Source: Chloroflexota bacterium (GTDB taxonomy: Bacteria; Chloroflexota; Limnocylindria; Limnocylindrales; CSP1-4). Taken from it: a stretch of 6,315 bases of DNA. The DNA is taken from contig JAKAMV010000616.1 of assembly GCA_021812735.1 (NCBI GenBank), positions 1 to 6,315 of the forward strand, read 5' to 3'. Position 1 is the first letter of the stretch; the number at the start of each line of letters is the position of its first letter. Shown piece by piece: positions 1 to 5,261 of this stretch. Position numbers and translations under genes: made by a program. Below the pieces are notes generated by a model. It saw only the letters and a list, made by a program, of their open reading frames with translations, searched no databases and was not told the DNA's origin.

Positions 1-74
1 CTGCGACGCCGCGCGCTGCGACGCCGCGCCTGGGCCGGCCCGCTGCGCCGCACGAACCTCGCGCGTGCGGCCCG

Positions 75-98
75 CCTGGTGGGGATCGCCCCACCCGG
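75..98. terminator. GC-rich hairpin upstream of the kinase gene
   Basis: GGTGGGG (78-84) pairs perfectly with CCCCACC (89-95) across the four-base loop ATCG. Two further C-G pairs (75-98 and 76-97) extend the stem beyond one T/C mismatch. No U-tract follows on either strand. It could end transcription of a gene lying left of the window, or it could be a leader structure of the kinase transcript. The pairing is seen directly; the terminator role is inferred. Confidence 0.35.
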
Positions 99-180
99 AA
101 GACGCCCGCTGCCCGGCTGGGCGCCGTGCCGTCGGGGCCCCAGAGTGGTGTCGCGATGACGCCTCCGCGCACGGGCGTCT

Positions 181-188
181 GAGGAGGG
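181..188 (+). promoter_or_regulatory. Shine-Dalgarno site of the histidine kinase gene
   Basis: GAGGAGGG lies five bases before the ATG at 194. This is close to ideal 16S rRNA complementarity and spacing. It decides the start against the earlier in-frame GTG at 65 and the later in-frame ATG at 233. Confidence 0.8.
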
Positions 189-193
189 ACGGC

Positions 194-1594
194 ATGTCGA
201 CGGACAACCCCGGGGTGATAGGGTCGAGCCCGATGAGCGCGCCCGCCGCCACCGGTCCGTCGACCCCGCCGAGCGGGGGGCGAAGCCTGCTCGCGGCGAT
301 CGTGCTGTCGCCCCTCAGCCCGTCGAGCTGGAAGGCGCTGGCGGCGATCCTGCTCGGCTTCGTCTTCTCGGTCACGGCATTCGCCGTCGTGACCTCGCTC
401 CTGTCGTTCGGCGCGAGCCTGCTCATCGTGCTGGTCGGCGTGCCGGTCATCGCGTTCGCGGTGGAGGCCGCGCGCCTGTACGCGCGGGTCGAGGTCTGGC
501 GGATGGGCCTGGTGGACGACCGTCCGATGATCCTGCGCCCGCACCGCCCGCTTGAGGCGCTCGAGGGCCGGCCCCTGGAGGCCCGGGTGCGCGGCTGGTT
601 CGAGGCAATCTTCCTCGACGCCGCCCGCTGGTACGACATGGCCTACGTGGCGGTGAGCTTCCCGCTCGCGATCATCGAGTTCACGGTCGCGGTGGTCCTG
701 TGGGCCATCGCCGTGCCCCTCGTCATCGCACCTCCGCTGGTCATCCTCGCCCGCATGGCGGGCGCCAGCCTCCCCGGCGCGTGGGGCCATTTCAACCCGT
801 TCGCCGTCCTGACCATCATCTTCGTCGCGGGTCTGGTGCTCCTGCCAGTCGCCGCCTCGGCGACCCGCGGCATGGCGATCCTGCACCGATACGTCGTGGA
901 GGGCCTGCTGTGCGTCAGCCCGTCGGATGCCCTCCGGAGGGAGAACGAGCGGCTGCGCGTGAGCCGGTCCGCGGCGGTGGAGCTGGAGGCGAGCGAACTC
1001 CGCCGGATCGAGCGCGACCTCCACGACGGGGCGCAGCAGCGCCTGGTCATGCTCGCGATCGACCTGTCCCTGGCTGAGGGCAAGGTGGACGAGGACCCGG
1101 CCGAGGCCAAGGCGCTGATCACCGGCGCCCGGGACCAGGCCCGCCAGGCGCTGGCCGAGATCCGCGAGGTGGTCCGCGGCGCGGCGCCCGCCATCCTGCT
1201 CGACCGGGGCCTGGTCGCCGCGCTCGGCGCGGTGATCGGACGGAGCACGGTCCCGGCCTTCCTCGACAGCGACCTGCCGGCCGGCGAGCGGCTGCCGCAT
1301 GCCGTCGAGCGCGCCGCCTACTACGTCGTGAGCGAGGCGCTGGCCAACGTGGCCAAGCACGCCAGCGCGACCCGCGTGGAGGTGACGCTCCGCAGGCAGC
1401 CCACCCGCCTGGGCGTCTGGGTTCGCGACGACGGCCGGGGTGGGGCTTCGATCGCCACCGGAGGGGGCCTGGTCGGGCTGCGGGACCGGGTCGCGGCGCT
1501 CGACGGGAGGCTGCTCCTGCACAGCCCGGTCGGCGGGCCCACGGTTCTCCACGTCGAGTTGCCGCTCACCGCGTCCGCGTCGGCGCCGGCATAG
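194..1594 (+). CDS. Sensor-domain membrane histidine kinase (NarL/DesK type)
   Basis: A 466-residue two-component sensor kinase that should autophosphorylate on histidine and pass the phosphate to a LuxR/NarL-type response regulator. The ATG at 194 is chosen for its Shine-Dalgarno site. Residues 1-45 are a Pro/Ser/Gly-rich cytoplasmic tail. Hydrophobic segments lie near 48-68, 69-92, 151-185 (probably two) and 203-223, the pattern of the putative sensor domain PF13796, with almost no extracellular loop. A charged linker, probably helical (about 247-268), leads into a HisKA_3 dimerisation domain whose phospho-acceptor is His277 in ERDLHDGAQQRL. The ATPase domain has an N-box (SEALANVAKHA, Asn385), a G1 box (DDGRGG, 412-417) and a G2 box (GGGLVGLRDR, 423-432). 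All key residues are present, so it looks functional. Such kinases usually sit beside their regulator; none is downstream here, so the partner may be left of the window or elsewhere. The signal sensed cannot be told from the sequence; small hydrophobic sensor domains often respond to membrane or envelope stress. Confidence 0.93.
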   Translation: MSTDNPGVIGSSPMSAPAATGPSTPPSGGRSLLAAIVLSPLSPSSWKALAAILLGFVFSVTAFAVVTSLLSFGASLLIVLVGVPVIAFAVEAARLYARVEVWRMGLVDDRPMILRPHRPLEALEGRPLEARVRGWFEAIFLDAARWYDMAYVAVSFPLAIIEFTVAVVLWAIAVPLVIAPPLVILARMAGASLPGAWGHFNPFAVLTIIFVAGLVLLPVAASATRGMAILHRYVVEGLLCVSPSDALRRENERLRVSRSAAVELEASELRRIERDLHDGAQQRLVMLAIDLSLAEGKVDEDPAEAKALITGARDQARQALAEIREVVRGAAPAILLDRGLVAALGAVIGRSTVPAFLDSDLPAGERLPHAVERAAYYVVSEALANVAKHASATRVEVTLRRQPTRLGVWVRDDGRGGASIATGGGLVGLRDRVAALDGRLLLHSPVGGPTVLHVELPLTASASAPA

Positions 1595-1611
1595 GGCCCG
1601 CTGTGGGCGGC

Positions 1612-1634
1612 GCCGCCTCCGCCGCCTCCGCCGC
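1612..1634. repeat. 9-bp tandem repeat, GCCGCCTCC
   Basis: Two exact copies of GCCGCCTCC (1612-1620 and 1621-1629) are followed by a partial third (1630-1634). The first copy overlaps the palindrome GGCGGCGCCGCC at 1606-1617. It begins 18 bases after the kinase stop codon and is non-coding. It is probably a slippage-prone low-complexity tract. Confidence 0.7.
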
Positions 1635-1658
1635 ACGCCTGAGCCGCCGAGCGGCGCG

Positions 1659-1712
1659 CACGCGGGTCGACGAACGGACGCCACACCGCGAACGCACGCT
1701 ACACCGCGAACG
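1659..1712. repeat. 18-bp tandem repeat, three units sharing CGAACG
   Basis: Three consecutive 18-bp units occupy 1659-1676, 1677-1694 and 1695-1712. Units two and three differ at only two positions and share ACACCGCGAACG. Unit one is more diverged but keeps CACGC at its start and CGAACG at its end, in exact register. CGAACG therefore recurs at 1671, 1689 and 1707. The period is a multiple of three but no credible gene reads through it. The period is also not a multiple of the 10.5-bp helical turn, so co-operative binding on one DNA face is not obvious. It may be protein-binding iterons or a plain minisatellite. Confidence 0.7.
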
Positions 1713-1783
1713 GGACGCGAGTCCCCGAGCAAGACGCGCGGCTCCCGGAATGGCATGCTGCACAGGTCGGAATGAAGGCGGCG

Positions 1784-1799
1784 GTCGGGAACCCCCGAC
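1784..1799. other. Hairpin upstream of the small TTG-start gene
   Basis: GTCGGG (1784-1789) pairs perfectly with CCCGAC (1794-1799) over the loop AACC. It ends 61 bases before the TTG start at 1860. The palindrome GGACCGGTCC follows at 1810-1819. Together they could fold in the 5' leader or serve as an operator. The pairing is visible; the role is unknown. Confidence 0.35.
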
Positions 1800-1848
1800 T
1801 GGACGCGCCGGACCGGTCCAGACCGGCGTGCCTGACCGCGCCACAGCC

Positions 1849-1854
1849 AGGAGG
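1849..1854 (+). promoter_or_regulatory. Shine-Dalgarno site that fixes a TTG start
   Basis: A perfect AGGAGG sits five bases before TTG at 1860. No ATG or GTG of the same frame is better placed, so it supports TTG as the initiator of the 88-residue gene. Confidence 0.75.
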
Positions 1855-1859
1855 CTCCG

Positions 1860-2126
1860 TTGGCCCGCTACCGCATCCTCGCCTGGCAGGACATCCCCGC
1901 CCAGGTGCAGGCCACGGGCGACACCGGCGCCAAGGTCAACCGCCAGCTGCCCGGCTGGTTCGGCGCAGAGATCGACAGAGTCGCGATGCGCGACGGCCTG
2001 GCCGGCACGGACGACTACCTGGCGATGTTCGCCTGGTCGGACGAGACCGAGCGCCCGGGCCCGGCCGCCGAGGTGGCGGACGCGGTGGTGGCCGAGCTGA
2101 TCGCTGAGTGGAGCCGTTCCGGCTGA
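1860..2126 (+). CDS. Small 'virulence factor' family protein (PF13769-like)
   Basis: An 88-residue soluble protein with no signal peptide or membrane segment. Its N-terminus, MARYRILAWQDIPAQVQA, followed by a Leu-Pro/Phe segment, GLAGTDDYLAMFAW (about residues 46-59) and an alanine-rich C-terminal helix (EVADAVVAEL) match my memory of the short family annotated 'virulence factor' (PF13769). That domain also occurs in staphylococcal conserved virulence factor C. The length is right for a stand-alone member. Despite the name, such proteins occur in many free-living bacteria and their biochemical role is not established, so no virulence function should be inferred. TTG is the start, fixed by AGGAGG five bases upstream. 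The phosphodiesterase gene follows on the same strand after 58 bases with no strong hairpin between, so co-transcription is plausible. The family call is from recognition, not a search. Confidence 0.75.
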   Translation: MARYRILAWQDIPAQVQATGDTGAKVNRQLPGWFGAEIDRVAMRDGLAGTDDYLAMFAWSDETERPGPAAEVADAVVAELIAEWSRSG

Positions 2127-2168
2127 CGCTCATCGAGGAGGGCTCGAGGCGCCCCGTCACGGGCGATC

Positions 2169-2174
2169 GGGAGG
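2169..2174 (+). promoter_or_regulatory. Shine-Dalgarno site of the phosphodiesterase gene
   Basis: GGGAGG lies ten bases before the ATG at 2185. The spacing is slightly long but usable. A second purine run, GAGGAGGG (2135-2142), has no start codon at a suitable distance. The 58-base gap also holds only a weak inverted repeat near 2151-2164. Confidence 0.55.
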
Positions 2175-2184
2175 CGAACCTGGA

Positions 2185-4392
2185 ATGCACCGGCTGATCA
2201 GCTTCTACCGCGTGCAGGTCGAGGTCATGCTGGCCTGGCGGCCGCGCCAGCGGTCGCGAATCCGGCGCATTGTCGTGAGCCTGGTCGTGAGCGCGGTGTC
2301 GCTCCTCGGGGCAGTGGCGCTCACGCCCGGCTTCGACCTCGCCCCCGGGGGAGGCTGGGTCACCGCCGCCCTGGGCGGGGCCCTGCTGCTGGCCGTGCTC
2401 AACCTGCTCCTGCGGCCCATGTTCATCGCGCTGTTCGCCGCCGTGTCGGTCATCGCGGTGGTGATCGCGACGGTGCTGTTCCAGATCGTGTCGTTCCTGG
2501 TCGTCCCGCTGCTGCTCCCGGACCTCCACATCCAGGGTCCGCTGACCGCGCTCGTGGCCTCGCTCGCGTACGCGCTCGTCAACACATCGCTGACCTCGCT
2601 CCTGTCCATCACCGACGACGACTCGTACTGGGCGGTCCTGCTCCAGCAGCTCGCTGCGCGGCGGGAGGGGGTCGTCCGGTCCACCACGCCCGGCCTCGTC
2701 ATCGTGCAGATCGACGGTCTCGCGCTCCCGATCCTGCAGCGGCAGGTCGAGGCCGGCCGTGTTCCGCACCTGGCCCGGTGGCTGCGCTCGGGCCGCTACC
2801 GGCTCGACGGCTGGGAGACCCTGCTCCCGTCCACCACCCCGGCCAGCCAGGCCGGGATCCTCCACGGCAACAGCAACGGCATCCCGGGCTTCCGGTGGTA
2901 CGAGAAGGACGCGGGGCGGCTCATGGTGGCCAACCATCCCGAGGACGCCCTCCTGGTGGCGGGCCGGATCAGCGACGGGGAGGGGCTGCTGTCGAACGAC
3001 GGCGCGTCCGTCGGCAACCTGTTCTCGGGCGACGCCGCCCGTTCCTACATCTCGATGGCGACCATCAAGGACCGCGACCAGGGCCTCGGCCGGAGCCAGA
3101 CGTTCATGTCGTTCTTCGCCAGCCCCTACAACTGGCTGGGCACGCTGGTGCGGAGCGCGGCCGAGATCGTGAAGGAGTACGTGCAGGCGTGGCGGGCCGC
3201 CCGGGCGGGGATCGAGCCCCGGATGCACCGCGGGATGCCGTACCCGGTGGCGAGGGCGGCGACCAACGTCGCGCTGCGGGACCTCTCGACGGCCCTCGTC
3301 ATCGAGGAGATGCACCGCGGCACGCCGATCATCTACGTCGACTACACCGACTACGACGAGATCGCCCACCACAGCGGCCCGGAGCGCAGCGAGACGCTCG
3401 ACGCGCTCGACGGCGTGGACCGTGCGATCTCCACCCTCGACAAGGCCGCCGACGACGCGCCCCGGCCCTACCGCTTCGTCGTGCTCTCGGACCACGGCCA
3501 GACGCTGGGGGCCACGTTCCGCCAGCGGTACGGGCGGACGCTCGGCGACGTCGTGTCGGGCCTCGTGGGGGGCGACGCCACGCTGGCCGAGGCGGGCAGC
3601 CGGGCCGAGGAGTTCGGCCAGACGAACGCCTTCCTGTCGGAGCTGGTGCAGGCCAGCGGCATGTCCGGCCGACTCGCCCGGAGAGCGCTGCGCAACCAGG
3701 CCCAGGACAACGTGGTCGAGCTCAAGGTGGGCCGCTCCGGCCGCGCGGCCGCGGCGAGGGACGACGCCGTGGCCAAGGAGGCGGCTGGACGCCCGGACCT
3801 GGTGTCGATCGCCTCGGGCAACCTCGGGCTGGTCTACTTCCCCCGCCTGCCCGGGCGCGTGACGCTCGAGGAGCTCGCCGACCGGCATCCCGGGCTGGTG
3901 GAGGGGCTGGCCTCGCAGCCCGGCATCGGCGCGATCCTGGTGGCGTCCGCCGAGCACGGCTCGCTGGTGGTCGGCCGCGAGGGGATCCGCCACCTCCGGG
4001 ACGGGCGCGTCGACGGTGTGGACCCGCTGGCGCAGTACGGCGGCTGCGCGCTCGCCGCGTTCCGCCGCCTGGACGGCATCGAGCACGTCCCGGACCTGGC
4101 CGTGGTCAGCGTCCATGACGGGGACCTGGGCGAAGTGGCCGCGTTCGAGGAGCTGATCGGCTCGCACGGGGGCCTCGGCGGCCCGCAGACGCAGGCGCTC
4201 CTGCTCCACCCGGCCGAATGGCTGATCGACGAGGAGCTGGTCGGGCCCGACCCGGTCTACCGGCAGCTGCGCCGCTGGGCGGAGGGGCACCTGGGCCATC
4301 GGTTCGGGCGCGAGGGCACCGCGCCGCCGCTGCCCACGCCGGCGCGCACGCCCGCTCTTGACGAGGGCGCGCCCGCGGCGAGGACGGCCTGA
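2185..4392 (+). CDS. Membrane-anchored alkaline-phosphatase-superfamily phosphodiesterase with a holin-like N-terminus
   Basis: A 735-residue fusion. Residues 1-29 are a basic cytoplasmic tail. Four hydrophobic segments (about 30-48, 58-74, 79-108, 118-140), with GGALLLAVLNLLLRP between helices two and three, resemble the PF04020 family, called 'phage holin 4_2' by name only and mostly chromosomal. Residues from about 168 form a type I phosphodiesterase/nucleotide pyrophosphatase domain of the alkaline phosphatase superfamily. Likely two-metal ligands are all visible: Asp177 (QIDGL), nucleophile Thr218 (PSTTPASQ), Asp391 and His395 (DEIAHHSGP), Asp436 and His437 (LSDHG) and His661 (GSHGGLGG). 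The core therefore looks catalytically complete. It should hydrolyse phosphodiester or phosphoanhydride bonds; the substrate (nucleotide, lipid head group or wall polymer) is not determined. There is no separate signal peptide; with an even number of helices, the side of the membrane facing the catalytic domain cannot be settled by eye. The C-terminal 25 residues are Pro/Ala-rich and probably disordered. I count this as one intact gene because frame and codon use are continuous. Confidence 0.88.
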   Translation: MHRLISFYRVQVEVMLAWRPRQRSRIRRIVVSLVVSAVSLLGAVALTPGFDLAPGGGWVTAALGGALLLAVLNLLLRPMFIALFAAVSVIAVVIATVLFQIVSFLVVPLLLPDLHIQGPLTALVASLAYALVNTSLTSLLSITDDDSYWAVLLQQLAARREGVVRSTTPGLVIVQIDGLALPILQRQVEAGRVPHLARWLRSGRYRLDGWETLLPSTTPASQAGILHGNSNGIPGFRWYEKDAGRLMVANHPEDALLVAGRISDGEGLLSNDGASVGNLFSGDAARSYISMATIKDRDQGLGRSQTFMSFFASPYNWLGTLVRSAAEIVKEYVQAWRAARAGIEPRMHRGMPYPVARAATNVALRDLSTALVIEEMHRGTPIIYVDYTDYDEIAHHSGPERSETLDALDGVDRAISTLDKAADDAPRPYRFVVLSDHGQTLGATFRQRYGRTLGDVVSGLVGGDATLAEAGSRAEEFGQTNAFLSELVQASGMSGRLARRALRNQAQDNVVELKVGRSGRAAAARDDAVAKEAAGRPDLVSIASGNLGLVYFPRLPGRVTLEELADRHPGLVEGLASQPGIGAILVASAEHGSLVVGREGIRHLRDGRVDGVDPLAQYGGCALAAFRRLDGIEHVPDLAVVSVHDGDLGEVAAFEELIGSHGGLGGPQTQALLLHPAEWLIDEELVGPDPVYRQLRRWAEGHLGHRFGREGTAPPLPTPARTPALDEGAPAARTA

Positions 4393-4407
4393 CCAACACC
4401 GCCGTGC

Positions 4408-4432
4408 GGGGCCGTGCGCCGCTGGCGGCCCC
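4408..4432 (+). terminator. Probable terminator of the phosphodiesterase gene
   Basis: GGGGCCG (4408-4414) pairs perfectly with CGGCCCC (4426-4432) around an 11-base loop, starting 16 bases after the TGA at 4390-4392. No U-run follows, which is common in very GC-rich genomes. The position right after a stop codon supports a terminator role, which is inferred. Confidence 0.55.
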
Positions 4433-4506
4433 AGCAGGTCCACGGGTGTTCCTTGCCGCTGCTCGCCGGACGGGTGTGCGCGGAGGTGGCGGCGCCAAGG
4501 GACCGA

Positions 4507-4512
4507 TACGAT
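4507..4512 (+). promoter_or_regulatory. Possible -10 element for the 123-residue gene
   Basis: TACGAT fits the TAnnnT form of actinobacterial -10 elements and lies 33 bases before the ATG at 4546. No recognisable -35 (TTGAC-like) stands 16-18 bases upstream, so this is weak. A promoter is expected here because a probable terminator precedes the gene. Confidence 0.3.
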
Positions 4513-4545
4513 GGCGGCATCCTTCCGACCCGCACGGGGGCTCCG

Positions 4546-4917
4546 ATGACTGATATCGACTGGACCAACCCCGCCGAGGCGGCACTCGCGCTGGGCCGGG
4601 TCGTCAACGTGTGGCGGACCCACGTGGAGCGGGCGACGTCGAGCCGGGAGCGGGCGGCGGCACTCCGGAAGCGGCCGTCGCCGCCGCCGGCCGGCGTGTC
4701 CGATGAGGACTGGCGCGGGTTCCCGGACCTGCTCGACGCGCAGGCCGCCGACTGGGAGTCCAGCGCTGCGGCGGACGCCGAGGCGTTCCGGTCGGCGGTC
4801 GCCAGCGCCGTGGAGGGCGGCCGCCTGACCCGAACCCAGGCCGGCCAGCTGACGGGGGCGAGCTCGCTCGAGGAGGCGGAGGCGGCGGTCGCTGCGCTCA
4901 AGCGCGACCTGTTCTGA
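4546..4917 (+). CDS. Hypothetical small acidic helical protein
   Basis: A 123-residue protein I do not recognise. It begins MTDIDWTNPAEAALALGRVVNVWR. It is rich in Ala, Glu, Asp and Arg, has no signal peptide or hydrophobic segment long enough to cross a membrane, and no cysteines. Three parts can be seen: an N-terminal amphipathic helix (about 8-45), a Pro-rich break (KRPSPPPAGVSDEDW, about 43-57), and a second helical part (about 60-123) ending in an EEAEAAVAALKRDL helix. It is probably cytosolic. The ATG at 4546 is preferred over an in-frame upstream start at 4414, because 4414 lies in the terminator-like hairpin and the upstream extension reads poorly; the purine run before the ATG (GGGGG, 4536-4540) is only a moderate ribosome site. 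Third-position G/C stays high throughout, supporting a real gene. Confidence 0.7.
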   Translation: MTDIDWTNPAEAALALGRVVNVWRTHVERATSSRERAAALRKRPSPPPAGVSDEDWRGFPDLLDAQAADWESSAAADAEAFRSAVASAVEGGRLTRTQAGQLTGASSLEEAEAAVAALKRDLF

Positions 4918-4948
4918 GCGGCGCGCCCGCGGTGGCGGGGATCCGCGG

Positions 4949-4974
4949 CCGGTCCCGCTGCCCGGTCCCGCTGC
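4949..4974. repeat. 13-bp tandem repeat, two exact copies
   Basis: CCGGTCCCGCTGC occurs at 4949-4961 and again at 4962-4974, followed by the partial copy CCGCTGC (4975-4981). It is non-coding and starts 32 bases after the stop of the 123-residue gene. It is probably a replication-slippage product. Confidence 0.75.
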
Positions 4975-5001
4975 CCGCTGCGCGGGCCTGGGCGCGTCGA
5001 G

Positions 5002-5063
5002 GGCCCGGGTGCGCGTGGCGACCCCGGGCCGGCGAGTCGGCGCCAGGTCCCGGGGTCGTCGCG
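5002..5063 (+). terminator. Strong stem-loop with a competing upstream arm
   Basis: Bases 5014-5028 pair with 5049-5063 in a 15-bp stem (13 Watson-Crick, 2 G-U on this strand) around a 20-base loop; the loop can itself form GGCG/CGCC (5031-5034 with 5041-5044). The core CGACCCCGGG/CCCGGGGTCG is a perfect 10-bp inverted repeat. An alternative hairpin pairs GGCCCGGG (5002-5009) with CCCGGGCC (5023-5030), which uses the same bases and excludes the first. It lies about 100 bases after the 123-residue gene. A terminator is most likely; the two exclusive folds also resemble an attenuator, though no downstream gene on this strand is close. Confidence 0.5.
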
Positions 5064-5097
5064 TCGGCCCACGGAGGGGCACAGCGTGAGGGACGCG

Positions 5098-5146
5098 GGG
5101 CGACCATAGGCCGACCGACCTAGTTGGCCAAGCGGGATGGTCGCCC
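5098..5146. repeat. Nested inverted repeat (10-bp outer, 7-bp inner)
   Basis: GGGCGACCAT (5098-5107) and ATGGTCGCCC (5137-5146) are perfect inverted copies. Inside them, GGCCGAC (5109-5115) pairs with GTTGGCC (5123-5129, one G-U) around the loop CGACCTA. The left side of the junction has one unpaired base and the right side has seven (5130-5136). It could be a second terminator stem, a protein-binding palindrome or part of a small RNA. The pairing is visible; the function is inferred. Confidence 0.6.
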
Positions 5147-5206
5147 TATCGTCGTGCCCATCCCACGGTCCGCCGGGGGCAGCGGGGGGCGCAGCGCGTA
5201 GGGCAC

Positions 5207-5238
5207 CCGCTGGCGACGAATCGGATCGCCGCCAGCGG
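5207..5238 (-). terminator. Probable terminator of the tetR gene
   Basis: CCGCTGGCG (5207-5215) pairs perfectly with CGCCAGCGG (5230-5238). After one A/C mismatch, CGA (5217-5219) pairs with TCG (5226-5228) to leave a six-base loop. It begins 23 bases past the tetR stop codon on the minus strand. No U-tract follows. Position and stem strength support termination. Confidence 0.6.
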
Positions 5239-5261
5239 ACGCGCCGCCGGACCGGGGACCG

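Larger units (their letters stand above)
1..193. other. Window-edge leader, no convincing gene
   Basis: This stretch precedes the kinase start. Forward reading frames run open from the window edge: one stops with TGA at 157-159, another with TGA at 180-182, and the third runs straight into the kinase frame. Third-position G/C is about equally high in two forward frames over the first 90 bases, so codon bias does not pick a frame. The minus strand also has no stop in any frame here. The C-terminal tail of an upstream gene ending at 159 or 182 is possible, but the translated tails are arginine- or proline-rich and I do not recognise them. The sequence CTGCGACGCCGCGC occurs twice with a 15-bp period (1-14 and 16-29). 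Confidence 0.3.
1595..1859. other. Repeat-rich gap between the kinase and the small TTG-start gene
   Basis: I see no gene here; the reading frames crossing it are arginine-rich and lack a convincing ribosome site. From left to right it holds the 12-bp palindrome GGCGGCGCCGCC (1606-1617), a 9-bp tandem GCCGCCTCC repeat (1612-1634), a small hairpin GCCGC-CGA-GCGGC (1643-1655), the 18-bp repeats (1659-1712), a hairpin at 1784-1799 and the palindrome GGACCGGTCC (1810-1819). The left part could end kinase transcription. A promoter for the downstream gene is expected, but I find no good -10/-35 pair. Confidence 0.6.
4918..5261. other. Gene-free convergent gap dense in inverted repeats
   Basis: This 344-base gap lies between the stop codons of two convergent genes (4917, + and 5262, -). 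I see no credible gene. It holds a 13-bp tandem repeat (4949-4974), competing hairpins (5002-5063), a nested inverted repeat (5098-5146) and a hairpin beyond the tetR stop (5207-5238). A bidirectional termination zone is the simplest reading. A small structured RNA or a binding-site cluster remains possible. Confidence 0.65.

Noticed and set aside
65..193. An N-terminal extension of the histidine kinase from GTG at 65
   Set aside because: The extension is Arg/Pro/Cys-rich and unlike the family, and GAGGAGGG at 181-188 sits at ideal distance from the ATG at 194.
1659..1712. The 18-bp repeats as a CRISPR array
   Set aside because: The units are directly adjacent with no unique spacers, and no cas genes are present.
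1603..2100. A 165-codon frame through the 18-bp repeats into the small gene
   Set aside because: It is out of frame with the recognised PF13769-like protein, is very Arg-rich and has no ribosome site, so the repeats are treated as non-coding.
2185..2620. The holin-like N-terminal domain as a sign of prophage
   Set aside because: The PF04020 family is named after phage holins but is mostly chromosomal, and there are no other phage genes, integrase or attachment sites here.
2778..4118. A 446-codon plus-strand frame inside the phosphodiesterase gene
   Set aside because: It is an Arg/Pro/Gly-rich out-of-frame reading of a gene with strong family motifs and shows no domain of its own.
1936..5082. 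A 1048-codon open frame on the minus strand spanning the phosphodiesterase and its neighbours
   Set aside because: It lies in exact codon register opposite the phosphodiesterase and the 123-residue gene, so it stays open simply because TTA, CTA and TCA codons are rare in GC-rich genes. Its translation is low-complexity, rich in Arg, Pro, His and Asp, and no domain is recognisable. The plus strand carries complete catalytic motifs.
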